Assembly: GCA_031362405.1 (NCBI GenBank)
Contig: JANLSO010000036.1
Coordinates: 1 to 39,419 of the forward strand
DNA length: 39,419 nucleotides
Direction of reading: 5' to 3'
Source of the DNA: JANLSO01 sp031362405
GTDB taxonomy: Bacteria; Actinomycetota; Thermoleophilia; Miltoncostaeales; Miltoncostaeaceae
Numbering within the stretch: position 1 is the stretch's first letter; every line of letters begins with the position of its first letter. This document shows, piece after piece, positions 16,144-23,349 of this stretch. The notes under the pieces are model-generated. The model made no database searches. It was not told the origin of the DNA and was given only the letters and a program-made list of their open reading frames with translations. Both the position numbers and the translations under genes were made by a program.

Positions 16144-16980
16144 TCAGCTTGCGAGGAAGCTCAGGAGTGCTGCGTTGAACTCGTCGGGGTGGGTGGCGTT
16201 GATCCCGTGAGGGCCACCTTGGATCACGACCAGCGTGCTGTTGGCGATGGCCTCGTGCGATCGCTTGCCGCTGACCTCGAAGGGGACGATTCCGTCGGAG
16301 TCTCCGTGGATCACCAGCGTCGGCACGGTAACCGCCGCGAGATCGGCGCGGAAGTCGGTGCGCCCGAACGCCGCGATGCAGTCGAGGGTTCCCTTCGGGG
16401 ACGCGAACGCGGCGATGTCGCGGTTGTAGAGCCGCAGCGGCTCGCTGACGAGGTCTTTTCGGTCGCCGACGGCGAAAAAGTTGGTGGTGAACGCGTCGAG
16501 GAAGCCGATTCGATCGCCCGTGACGCCGGCCTCGAAGGACGCAATGGTCGCGTCGTCGAGCCCACCGTCGGGGTTGTCGTCGGATTTGTAGAGGTAGGGC
16601 GGCACCGCCGCGGCCAGTACGGCTTTGGCGACCCGATCGGTGCCGAAAGTGCTGATGTAGCGGACAACCTCGCCGCCGCCCATCGAGAAGCCCACGAGGG
16701 TGACCTCCGTGAGCTCGAGATGGGAGAGGAGCCCGTCGAGGTCGGCGGCGAACGTGTCGTAGTCGTACCCTGACCATGGCTGCGACGAGGCGCCGAAACC
16801 GCGACGGTCGTAGGTGATGACGCGATGCCCGGCCTCTACCAGCGCCGGTACCTGCGCCTCCCAGGCGCGGCCACTGAGCGGCCACCCGTGAATCAGTACG
16901 ACGGGCGCGCCCTCACCGTGGTCTTCGTAGTACAGCTCGATTGGGGCGCCGTTCTCAGTCCCAACGGTCACGTGCGGCAT
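16144..16980 (-). CDS. Alpha/beta hydrolase, non-haem chloroperoxidase/esterase type
   Basis: A 278-residue protein of exact family length. Catalytic elements: oxyanion HGWPLSGRAWE (31-41), nucleophile elbow GFSMGGGE with Ser99, acid in HGDSDGIVP (Asp229), and histidine in GGPHGINATHP (His258). Sequence style is that of cofactor-free bacterial chloroperoxidases and arylesterases (perhydrolases); the physiological reaction is probably ester or lactone hydrolysis. GGAG lies 8 nt before the ATG. A sigma-B/F-like promoter sits about 40 bp upstream. Relatives are often induced by general stress, which fits the promoter. It stands alone as a single gene. Confidence 0.9.
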   Translation of the reverse strand: MPHVTVGTENGAPIELYYEDHGEGAPVVLIHGWPLSGRAWEAQVPALVEAGHRVITYDRRGFGASSQPWSGYDYDTFAADLDGLLSHLELTEVTLVGFSMGGGEVVRYISTFGTDRVAKAVLAAAVPPYLYKSDDNPDGGLDDATIASFEAGVTGDRIGFLDAFTTNFFAVGDRKDLVSEPLRLYNRDIAAFASPKGTLDCIAAFGRTDFRADLAAVTVPTLVIHGDSDGIVPFEVSGKRSHEAIANSTLVVIQGGPHGINATHPDEFNAALLSFLAS

Positions 16981-17017
16981 ATCGAGATCTCCTCATTCGT
17001 GTGGGTGCCCCGGGGGC

Positions 17018-17043
17018 GTACCCGCTTCGGATCGACGCCAACC
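17018..17043 (-). promoter_or_regulatory. Sigma-B/F-like promoter of the alpha/beta hydrolase gene
   Basis: Minus-strand GGTT (17040-17043), 16-bp spacer, GGGTAC (17018-17023), about 38 bp before the ATG at 16980. Same spacing and -10 as the ackA, SPFH and glsB promoters. Unlike ackA and SPFH, this transcript would have a leader of about 30 nt with a GGAG ribosome-binding site. Confidence 0.6.
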
Positions 17044-17073
17044 GCGCACCGCTTCATGCTGGCACAGTGTTGA

Positions 17074-18147
17074 TCAGCGCGCAGTTGCTCGATCGCCTAC
17101 CAGGTCACGCAGCTCAGGGAGCACCTGATCGCCGTAGAGCCGGATCATCGCCTCCGGGTCGCGTCCAGAAGCGTTGACGATCACGATCGCCGTAGCCCCG
17201 AGTTGGGCGATCAGTCGCAGCTTGCGTATGTGCGAGTCAGGGTCGGCGGAGACCATGTTCGACGTCGTAAACAGTCGATCCGAAACGTCATCACCAAAGG
17301 TTTCGATCACCGCAGGGTCGTGGATGTCGTCGGTATAGAGCTCGCTGGCGAGACTCGACTTCCATTCCCGGCTTGCCTCCAGGGCGGCCTCGTCGGTGTC
17401 GGCGACCGACGCCAGGCTCTGGAGGATGATCTCTCCGGGTGCGCGGCCCGCCTCGTCGGCGCCGCGTCGGTAGGCGGCAATCACCTTCGGGGCCGTCGTC
17501 GGGCTCGGCAGCGTCCACACACCGTCGGCTAGGCGACCCGCGACCTCGGCGGCCTGCTCGTGGAAGGCCGACATGAAGATCGGCGGCCGTCGCTCGGGTC
17601 GCAGGTACAGCCGCGCTTCTCGGGTCTGGAAGTACTCGCCGGCGAAGTCGACCGTCTCGCCGTCGAGCAGGCGCGTGATGATGGTCAACGCCTCCTCGGT
17701 TCGGTGCAGTTGCTCACCGGGGCTCGGCCAGTCCATCCCCGCAGGCACCTCGTTCATCGCCTCGCTCGAGCCCACGCCGAGGAAGGCCCTGCCCGGGAAC
17801 ATCGTCTCGAGAGTGGCGATCTGCTGTGCAACGACGACCGGGTTGTAGCGCCAGATCAGCCCGGTCACCCCGGTGCCGATCGCGATGCTCTTCGTCGCGT
17901 GACCCGCGGCACCCAGCCAGACCCATGCGTTTGCGCAGTGGGCGGGTGCGGTCTCGGGACGCCACCAGGGCGTCAGGTGGTCGCTGCACGCCACGCCGTC
18001 AAAGCCGGCGTCCTCCGCGAGCGCCGTCTGGCGAACGAGTTCTGTGGGCCCGAACCGCTCGTGGGAGGCGCCGAGGACGTAGGCGACCTGGTCGGGTTGG
18101 TTGTGGCGGGCCCACATCACCCCGCGGATCGATTCGACGAGTCCCAT
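17074..18147 (-). CDS. F420-dependent oxidoreductase, glucose-6-phosphate dehydrogenase-like (LLM class)
   Basis: A 357-residue luciferase-like (beta/alpha)8 protein. The ATG at 18145-18147 follows AAGGAGCGAGCG, a good ribosome-binding site. Landmarks: LAEDAGFDGVACSDHLTPWW, AIGTGVTGLIWRYNPVVVAQ, FLGVGSSEAMNEVPAG and PIFMSAFHEQAAEVAGRLADG. These fit the F420-binding G6PDH-like subgroup, which oxidises glucose 6-phosphate or related substrates and makes F420H2. The exact substrate is uncertain, since this subgroup also includes hydroxy-mycolate and other dehydrogenases. It overlaps the end of the GH15 gene by 31 bp and is likely co-transcribed with it, linking glucose release to F420 reduction. 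Confidence 0.82.
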   Translation of the reverse strand: MGLVESIRGVMWARHNQPDQVAYVLGASHERFGPTELVRQTALAEDAGFDGVACSDHLTPWWRPETAPAHCANAWVWLGAAGHATKSIAIGTGVTGLIWRYNPVVVAQQIATLETMFPGRAFLGVGSSEAMNEVPAGMDWPSPGEQLHRTEEALTIITRLLDGETVDFAGEYFQTREARLYLRPERRPPIFMSAFHEQAAEVAGRLADGVWTLPSPTTAPKVIAAYRRGADEAGRAPGEIILQSLASVADTDEAALEASREWKSSLASELYTDDIHDPAVIETFGDDVSDRLFTTSNMVSADPDSHIRKLRLIAQLGATAIVIVNASGRDPEAMIRLYGDQVLPELRDLVGDRATAR

Positions 18148-20042
18148 CGCTCGCTCCTTGATGTCGTGGGTTCGTGTGTCTGAACCTGGCGCGAGGCCTT
18201 CTCGTAGGCGGCGTCGATGCTGGCGGCGGCGAGGATCAGCCCCACGTGTGAGAGACCCTGCGGGAAGTTGCCGATCAGCCGCCGGTCGCCCAAATCGATC
18301 TCCTCCGAGAGCAGCCCGACGTCGTTTGCGCATCCGATCGCCGCCTCGAAGACTTCGACGGCGCGCTCCAGGCGGCCCTCGCGTGCCAGGCAGTCGGCCA
18401 GCCAGAATGAGCAGATGACGAACGCGCCGTCCTCGGCTCCGGTCCAACGGCGAACCAGCCCGTCGTGAGTCAGCTCGCGGTCGATGACCTCGACCGTCGC
18501 GCGCATCCGCTCGTCGTCGGCGTCGTGGAAGCCCACCATCGACATCAGTAGAACGCTCGCGTCGAGGTGGTCTGAGCCGAAGGCGCCGGTGTAGGCGCCG
18601 ACCTCGTCACTCCATCCGTCTTTGAGGATCGTGGCACGGATGATGTCGCGCTGCGCCTCCCACCATCGGCTACGCGTCGCGTCGACGCCGAGCCGCTCGG
18701 CCAACGCGCACGCCCGATCCAGAGCCACCCAGCACATCAGCTTGCTGCTCAGGTAGTCACGTTCCCCGTCGCGGGCCTCCCAGATGCCGGAATCGGGCTC
18801 GTGCCAGCGCTCGGCGGCCGTGTCGGCAAGATCGCCGAGGAACGCGATGGTCGCCGGCTCCATGTCGTCGAGCTGGTCGCGCAGCAGGTACGCGGATGAA
18901 AGAACCTCCCCGAACACATCGAGCTGGGTTTGCCGCCACGCGTCGTTGCCGACCCTCACCGGCCGGCTGCCCCGATAGCCGCTCAGATGGGGCAGCTCAT
19001 GTTCGGTGAGGTCGCGTTCTCCCTCGACCCCGAACACGATCTGTACGCCGCCGCTACATGCCTCTGCGACGGCCGCGCGAGCCATCCACTCGAAGTTACG
19101 CGCGGCTTCGTCGGGACACGCGGCGATCCTCAGGGCCTCGAGGGTCATGCTCGCATCGCGCAGCCAGGCGAAACGGTAGTCCCAATTGGCCGTACCGCCG
19201 ACGACCTCGGGCAGTGAGGTGGTCGGCGCGGCGATGATCGCCCCGCTGGGTTGGTAGGTCAGCGCCTGCAGCACGAGCACGCTTCGGCGCACGAGATCTG
19301 ACCACCGGCCCACGTAACTCGGATGGAGGTCGGTCCAGGAGCACCAAGCGGCGATGGTGTCCTCAAGCGCCGAAACCGCATCGGCAACCTCACCGTCGAC
19401 GCCGGAGCCCTGCTGATGCCGTGCGCAGAAGCAGGCGCTCTCACCCTCGCGCAGCCGGAACGTCGCGACCACGCGGTCGCCGTCAATCTGCACCGCGGTT
19501 GACGCCTGCATAACAAGGCGGTCGGCCCCTCCGATCGTGGCGATGATGCCGTTGCGCGTGACCAACTCCGGTACCACGAGGCCGTACTCGAAGCGCGGCG
19601 CGTACTCCATCCGCATCGTCACTTCTCCCTCGATGGCGGTCACGACGCGCAGCAGCGCGTGGGGGGATTCCCGCCCGACCTGGTGACCGCGTGCCCCGGG
19701 TTGGAGCGCGAGGGCATCGACGAGACGCACACGGCCGTCAGCCGTCGAGAAGGTGGTCTCGAGAGCCATCGTGTCGTCGCCGTATTCGCGAGCGACCGTG
19801 CTCGGTCCGTCCGGGCAGATCTCCCAATGGCCTGCAGCCGGATCGAGTAGCCGCCCGAACGAACTCGCCGAATCAAAGCGCGGAGCGCACCACCAATCGA
19901 TTGACCCTCCTCGCGAGACGAGGGCGGCCCCTTGGCAGTCGCTGAGGAGTGCGTAGTCGGAGATCTGAGGGGTGTTCAGCTCGGGTTCCTTTGATGCCCC
20001 GCTCGAGCGCAGTCCACGTAAGGCGTGCCTACTCGGCAGCAT
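18117..20042 (-). CDS. GH15 glucoamylase/trehalase-family glucosidase
   Basis: A 641-residue protein as called from the ATG at 20042. Core motifs: ISDYALLSDCQGAALVSRGGSIDWW, TANWDYRFAWLRDASMTLEAL (285-303), GIWEARDGERDYLSSKLMCW with general acid Glu422, and VGLLSEEID (575-583) with the general base. This is the bacterial GH15 group with N-terminal beta-sandwich that hydrolyses trehalose or short maltooligosaccharides to glucose. The start is uncertain: AAAGGAACCCGAG precedes an in-frame CTG at 19977-19979 that matches the usual family N-terminus better. A very good GTTT-N15-GGGTAT promoter lies upstream. No signal peptide, so cytoplasmic; it likely works on internal reserves. Confidence 0.88.
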   Translation of the reverse strand: MLPSRHALRGLRSSGASKEPELNTPQISDYALLSDCQGAALVSRGGSIDWWCAPRFDSASSFGRLLDPAAGHWEICPDGPSTVAREYGDDTMALETTFSTADGRVRLVDALALQPGARGHQVGRESPHALLRVVTAIEGEVTMRMEYAPRFEYGLVVPELVTRNGIIATIGGADRLVMQASTAVQIDGDRVVATFRLREGESACFCARHQQGSGVDGEVADAVSALEDTIAAWCSWTDLHPSYVGRWSDLVRRSVLVLQALTYQPSGAIIAAPTTSLPEVVGGTANWDYRFAWLRDASMTLEALRIAACPDEAARNFEWMARAAVAEACSGGVQIVFGVEGERDLTEHELPHLSGYRGSRPVRVGNDAWRQTQLDVFGEVLSSAYLLRDQLDDMEPATIAFLGDLADTAAERWHEPDSGIWEARDGERDYLSSKLMCWVALDRACALAERLGVDATRSRWWEAQRDIIRATILKDGWSDEVGAYTGAFGSDHLDASVLLMSMVGFHDADDERMRATVEVIDRELTHDGLVRRWTGAEDGAFVICSFWLADCLAREGRLERAVEVFEAAIGCANDVGLLSEEIDLGDRRLIGNFPQGLSHVGLILAAASIDAAYEKASRQVQTHEPTTSRSERWDSSNRSAG

Positions 20043-20175
20043 CCCCAGACCGCTCGGTGGCGGGCAGATGAGGCCGCGAGCCCGAAATGCGCAGCACGAG
20101 GGCTGCTCGGGCCCGCGGCATGTGCGGTTCGCGAGAACGTGAGCCCACCGCTTCCGCGTCCGCGGTGACCGGCGG

Positions 20176-20200
20176 ATACCCCACCCCGACAAATCGAAAC
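20176..20200 (-). promoter_or_regulatory. Sigma-B/F-like promoter of the GH15-F420 oxidoreductase operon
   Basis: Minus-strand GTTT (20197-20200), 15-bp spacer, GGGTAT (20176-20181). Perfect match to the sigma-F style consensus. The predicted leader is about 125 nt to the ATG at 20042 or about 190 nt to the alternative CTG. The remaining 20043-20241 gap shows nothing else. Confidence 0.6.
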
Positions 20201-20241
20201 ACGTAAGGGTCGAGGTCCCGCCGGGTCTGCGCGGTCGATGG

Positions 20242-21222
20242 TCAGTCGCCGAGCCGTCGTACCCGCATGCCGGCGGGATCCTTGCCCTTGTCAATGGCGT
20301 CGCGGGCGGTGGCTTCTGCGATCTGGGGCGTCGGGGCGGGTGTCGTCTGGCGAGCGCGTACGGCCTCGCGCGCTTCTTCCCAGTACCCGGCCCGGTCGTA
20401 GTGGTCGTAGATCTCTCGCTCGCGCTCGTCGGTGAGCTCGTCGTCGTCATCCAGCGTCGGCGCGCGCTTCACGTGCTCGGTCGAATATGGGACCTGGATC
20501 TCCGGCTCGGCACCGTCGTCGGTGTAGGTGACGTCGTCGATCGGGATCACGTGGATGCCCCGCGCCAGCCAACCGGTCGAGACGCCGATGTACCGGACGC
20601 GATCGGCGTCGGGGTCGAGATAGACCTCTCGGACCTTCCCGATCTTCTCCTGTCCGTTGCGCACCGTCATCCCGCGCAGCCGCGAGAGCGACGGCAGGCG
20701 TGTCGACGCGGCGCCCGAGGCGTCGTCGTCGACGTCAGGCGCAGGCGCGGCGTTCAGCGGCACCCGGTCGTCTGGTTCGTCCGTCGCGTCATGCCCGGCC
20801 TCGACAGGCTCACGCGATTCCACGAGATCCTTGAAGCGTTCCATGTTGCGGCGTACCCGTCGCTGAACCAGCCCGAGCGCCATTCCCGCGCGTTCTCCGA
20901 GATCCTCGGCTTCGTGCTCGATCGCAACGTGCACGCGCGTCAGCGAATCGCCCAGCGATTCAAACGCCACCGCGCCGTCGTTGCGTGTGCCGGCGATCGA
21001 ACGCCAGGCGATGCGTCGATCTTGATCCTGTTCGACGATCTCCGCGTCCCATGCGGCTTCCCTGCCGGCGACTTCGGCCACCCAATGCAGATGCGTCTCG
21101 TCGATCTGGCGGACCTCGTGCACCTCCTCCATGAAGCGCGGAAACTCTTCGAACTGCGTCCACTGCTGGTAGGCCGCGTGCACCGGCACGTCGACCTCAA
21201 CCGTTTCCTTGATCGTCGCCAT
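20242..21222 (-). CDS. SRPBCC cyclase/dehydrase-like domain fused to PRC-barrel domain
   Basis: A 326-residue protein; the ATG at 21220-21222 follows AAAGGAGTGACG. Residues 1-150 are an SRPBCC fold (IKETVEVDVPVHAAYQQWTQ, FPRFMEEVHEVRQIDETHLHW, WRSIAGTRNDGAVAFE). An acidic linker follows (PAPDVDDDASGAA). A PRC-barrel lies near 185-265 (GMTVRNGQEKIGKVREVYLD, VRYIGVSTGWLARGIHVIPID), then a charged tail with a YDHYDRAGYW segment and a basic end. Both domain types are common in actinobacterial stress and desiccation gene sets; neither has an assigned ligand here. Prior knowledge suggests this domain pair usually occurs as separate genes. Confidence 0.85.
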   Translation of the reverse strand: MATIKETVEVDVPVHAAYQQWTQFEEFPRFMEEVHEVRQIDETHLHWVAEVAGREAAWDAEIVEQDQDRRIAWRSIAGTRNDGAVAFESLGDSLTRVHVAIEHEAEDLGERAGMALGLVQRRVRRNMERFKDLVESREPVEAGHDATDEPDDRVPLNAAPAPDVDDDASGAASTRLPSLSRLRGMTVRNGQEKIGKVREVYLDPDADRVRYIGVSTGWLARGIHVIPIDDVTYTDDGAEPEIQVPYSTEHVKRAPTLDDDDELTDEREREIYDHYDRAGYWEEAREAVRARQTTPAPTPQIAEATARDAIDKGKDPAGMRVRRLGD

Positions 21223-21260
21223 CGTCACTCCTTTGGCCTGGGGTTGTCTCGTAGGAGAAC

Positions 21261-21285
21261 GTGCCCCGCCTCGTAACGTGGAAAC
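21261..21285 (-). promoter_or_regulatory. Weak sigma-B/F-like promoter candidate for the SRPBCC-PRC gene
   Basis: Minus-strand GTTT (21282-21285), 15-bp spacer, GGGCAC (21261-21266), about 38 bp before the ATG at 21222. It has one mismatch to GGGTAC at the fourth position, so it is a weaker candidate than the others; distance to the start resembles the glsB and hydrolase promoters. Confidence 0.35.
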
Positions 21286-21363
21286 GCGATTCACGGCCGT
21301 CTGATCGCTTCCGATGGCTTCGCACCGTCGCGCCAAGTAGCCCCTGGCGACCATCACGGGCAA

Positions 21364-21653
21364 TGAGGGAGGCACGCTGGGGCGTTTGGTCGGCGCGGTC
21401 GCGGTCATCACGGACATCAGATTCGGGCATCGGGCAGGCGACGGCGGTCGCCTTTGCTCATGAGGGCGCGGATGACGAGCGCCCGTCGTACCATGGCGCC
21501 CGTGAGGTGCTCGAGCAGCACACGGCGAGCAACCCCATGAAGCGGTGCCGCCCAACCGAGCGAGATCCCCCGGGCTGCCGGTGTTCTTGGCATCACGCGA
21601 CGTTGAAATACGTCGCGGGCGCACGCTGGGTCATCGATGGCGGGTTGGTGTAG
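21364..21653 (+). pseudogene. Short-chain dehydrogenase/reductase pseudogene
   Basis: Pieces of a classical SDR appear in order but in changing frames. VAVITD (around 21399-21416) is followed after a frameshift by SDSGIGQATAVAFAHEGAD (the glycine-rich NAD(P) motif). After a large internal deletion come PMKR, then QPSEIPRA and LPVFLASRDVE in two other frames, and finally VAGARWVIDGGLV ending at TAG 21651-21653. The catalytic Ser-Tyr-Lys region is missing. An intact SDR is about 250 residues, so only about a third remains. A gene like those annotated as general stress protein 39/SDR probably stood here. The remnants are clear; exact breakpoints are approximate. Confidence 0.75.
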
Positions 21654-21801
21654 TTCCAGGGCCAAGGCGCGCGACGACGTCTGCCGACCGGTCGGGACCT
21701 ACGGCCGGCCCGTCGGCGGATGCCGTCTCGTGGTGCGGGGCGCGGCGCATCCCCGCCGGGTGGTCCGCCTCGCGTTACGAGACGGACCACCTGAACGCGG
21801 G

Positions 21802-22083
21802 TCAGGTCGTCCGGTGACCCGTGGTCTTGGAGCCGGTCACCATGCGGTAGATGAGCAGGAGGATCACCGCGCCGACGATGGCGGTGATCCATGTCGAGAT
21901 GTCGAAGAACTCATCAAGCGGGTCGGTGTTGAAGATTGCACCGGCCAAGAAGCCGCCCAGCAGGGCCCCGACGATGCCGATCACGGCGGTGACGATGAAC
22001 CCGCCGGGATCTGAACCGGGAAGGAGCTGCTTGGCGATGATCCCGGCCAAGAGCCCGAGAATGATGAAAGCGATGATGCCCAT
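21802..22083 (-). CDS. GlsB/YeaQ/YmgE-family stress-associated membrane protein
   Basis: A 93-residue protein with three membrane segments and the family signature GLLAGIIAKQLLPGSDPGG early, then GFIVTAVIGIVGALLGGFLAG and a last helix ITAIVGAVILLLIYRMVTG. Members are called transglycosylase-associated proteins from an old genetic link; their biochemical role is unknown, but they are commonly induced by stress. The ATG at 22081-22083 follows GGAGG at short spacing. A GTTT-N16-GGGTAC promoter lies 50 bp upstream. An upstream in-frame extension is rejected because it would cross that promoter. Confidence 0.9.
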   Translation of the reverse strand: MGIIAFIILGLLAGIIAKQLLPGSDPGGFIVTAVIGIVGALLGGFLAGAIFNTDPLDEFFDISTWITAIVGAVILLLIYRMVTGSKTTGHRTT

Positions 22084-22132
22084 GGGGCCTCCATGTCGGA
22101 TGACGGGCGCGAAATCGCGCCTCGGCAAGCCG

Positions 22133-22158
22133 GTACCCACGGCACGTTGATCGAAAAC
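22133..22158 (-). promoter_or_regulatory. Sigma-B/F-like promoter of the glsB-type gene
   Basis: Minus-strand GTTT (22155-22158), 16-bp spacer, GGGTAC (22133-22138), predicted leader about 40 nt. Identical -35, spacing and -10 to both divergent promoters at 13792-13851. Confidence 0.65.
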
Positions 22159-22264
22159 CTCCCCAGATAAGCTCGGCCGCCGGACAGTCGAGTTACCCTC
22201 GCAGGATGCGGGTACTCCGGGCGGGGAGGTCACGTCCGGCGCTCTCGAGTTGCCGTAGGGAACA

Positions 22265-22705
22265 GAGAAGGAGCTCGATCTCACGATGCTGTCGGACGTT
22301 TTCCCGACCGGGTGCCACGGCGCAGAGCTGGCGGAGGTCGGCCCCGACGACAACGTCGCGGTGTTTGGCGCCGGGCCGGTCGGCCTGCTGGCCGCACACA
22401 GCGTTCATCCGCGGCGCCCAACGCGTATTCGTTGTCGACAAGAAGAAGGATCGCCTTGGCCTCGCCGAAAGCATCGGGGCGGAGCCGGTCGACATCTCCG
22501 ACAGTGACCCGGTGGAGGCCATCAGGCTCACGATGTCCGCGGGGTCGAGCACCCCGAGCTGGTACTCGACAACGTGGTCAAGGTCGTGCGGTCGGCGGGC
22601 GCGATCGGAGTGGTCGGGGTGTACGTCCCTTCCGACCCCGGCGCTACCGACGAGGGAGCCAAGACCGGCCGCGTCGGCTGAGACTACGACAAGTTCGACA
22701 CGCGT
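22265..22705 (+). pseudogene. Zinc alcohol/formaldehyde dehydrogenase-like pseudogene
   Basis: A plus-strand run begins mid-protein with EKELDLTMLSDVFPTGCHGAEL and the Rossmann motif VAVFGAGPVGLLAAHS. It shifts frame to AFIRGAQRVFVVDKKKDRL, GLAESIGAEPVDISDSDPVEAI, and shifts again to LVLDNVVKVVRSAGAIGVVG, YVPSDPGATDEGAKTGRVG before an in-frame TGA. These blocks follow the order of glutathione-independent formaldehyde dehydrogenases. The N-terminal catalytic zinc domain (about 130 residues) and the C-terminus are missing, and there are at least two frameshifts. No functional product is expected. Similar decay of the SDR 600 bp away suggests a shared history. Confidence 0.78.
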
Positions 22706-22776
22706 TGCGACGGCCACACGAAGGTGCTCCTTCATCCTGCTGCGGCCTAGAGACCCCGCCCAAATGCCCTCCGTGA

Positions 22777-22803
22777 CACACCCGGTGCCAGGCACCGGGT
22801 GTG
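22777..22803. repeat. 27-bp palindrome of the GGTGCC/GGCACC family
   Basis: Arms of 13 bp (cacacccggtgcc and ggcaccgggtgtg) flank a single A at 22790. The left 21 bp recur exactly at 22899-22919. Confidence 0.75.
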
Positions 22804-22894
22804 ACACGCGTCGAGGAAGAAGCCCGTAGTGAAGGCTTTCTGACCCGTTCACGGTCGCCGCGGGATGGCCCGGCGCGCGCGTCTGGTCGCACAG

Positions 22895-22940
22895 GTGTCA
22901 CACCCGGTGCCAGGCACCGTCACGTGCCAGACACCGTCAC
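22895..22940. repeat. Double GGTGCC/GGCACC palindrome at the TIGR02588 gene end
   Basis: cggtgcc-a-ggcaccg (22905-22919) is followed by the variant half gtgccagacaccg. The unit shares 21 identical bases with the copy 122 bp upstream and lies directly against the minus-strand stop codon at 22942-22944. It may end transcription from both sides, or be a mobile REP-like unit. Confidence 0.65.
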
Positions 22941-22941
22941 C

Positions 22942-23349
22942 TCAGGGGTTGGCGTAGCTCGCAACGCTGATCGTCAGGGTGCCGAGTGCCGGATCGGTCC
23001 CGAACAGAAACGCGCCACTTTCTCGGCCACCCCCCGACAGAAACATAAAGCCCTGCTCTCCAGAGCCTTCGAGCTTGCCGTCGATGGTGAGCTCCGCCAC
23101 GACCTGGACCGATGTCGCCGCGTCGCCTCCCACGTTGCGCACCTCGAACGGAACCCGATAGAGCGCGCCTTCCTGCTGGATCGCGCCGGACCGCCCCGCC
23201 TCGATGACGGGAGGCCCCGTCGCTCCCGTCGCCCAGCCCAGAATGATGGCACCGGCAACCAGGCCGATGAGGCTCACTGCGACCGCGAAGGTCCACCATT
23301 CTGCCCGGCTGCGCGGGGGGCGCTGCGGGTGTGCATCAGTGGACCTCAT
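22942..23349 (-). CDS. TIGR02588-family membrane-anchored protein
   Basis: A 135-residue protein; the ATG overlaps the stop of the upstream gene (ATGA). The N-terminus is basic and Pro-rich, then one membrane helix (FAVAVSLIGLVAGAIILGWA), then an extracytoplasmic beta-rich domain with YRVPFEVRNVGGDAATSVQV and a GSGEQGFMFLSGGG segment. This agrees with the uncharacterised TIGR02588 family, known to be encoded beside TIGR02587. The outer domain resembles a small immunoglobulin-like sandwich. Function unknown; its tight pairing with the polytopic partner suggests a membrane complex. Confidence 0.78.
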   Translation of the reverse strand: MRSTDAHPQRPPRSRAEWWTFAVAVSLIGLVAGAIILGWATGATGPPVIEAGRSGAIQQEGALYRVPFEVRNVGGDAATSVQVVAELTIDGKLEGSGEQGFMFLSGGGRESGAFLFGTDPALGTLTISVASYANP

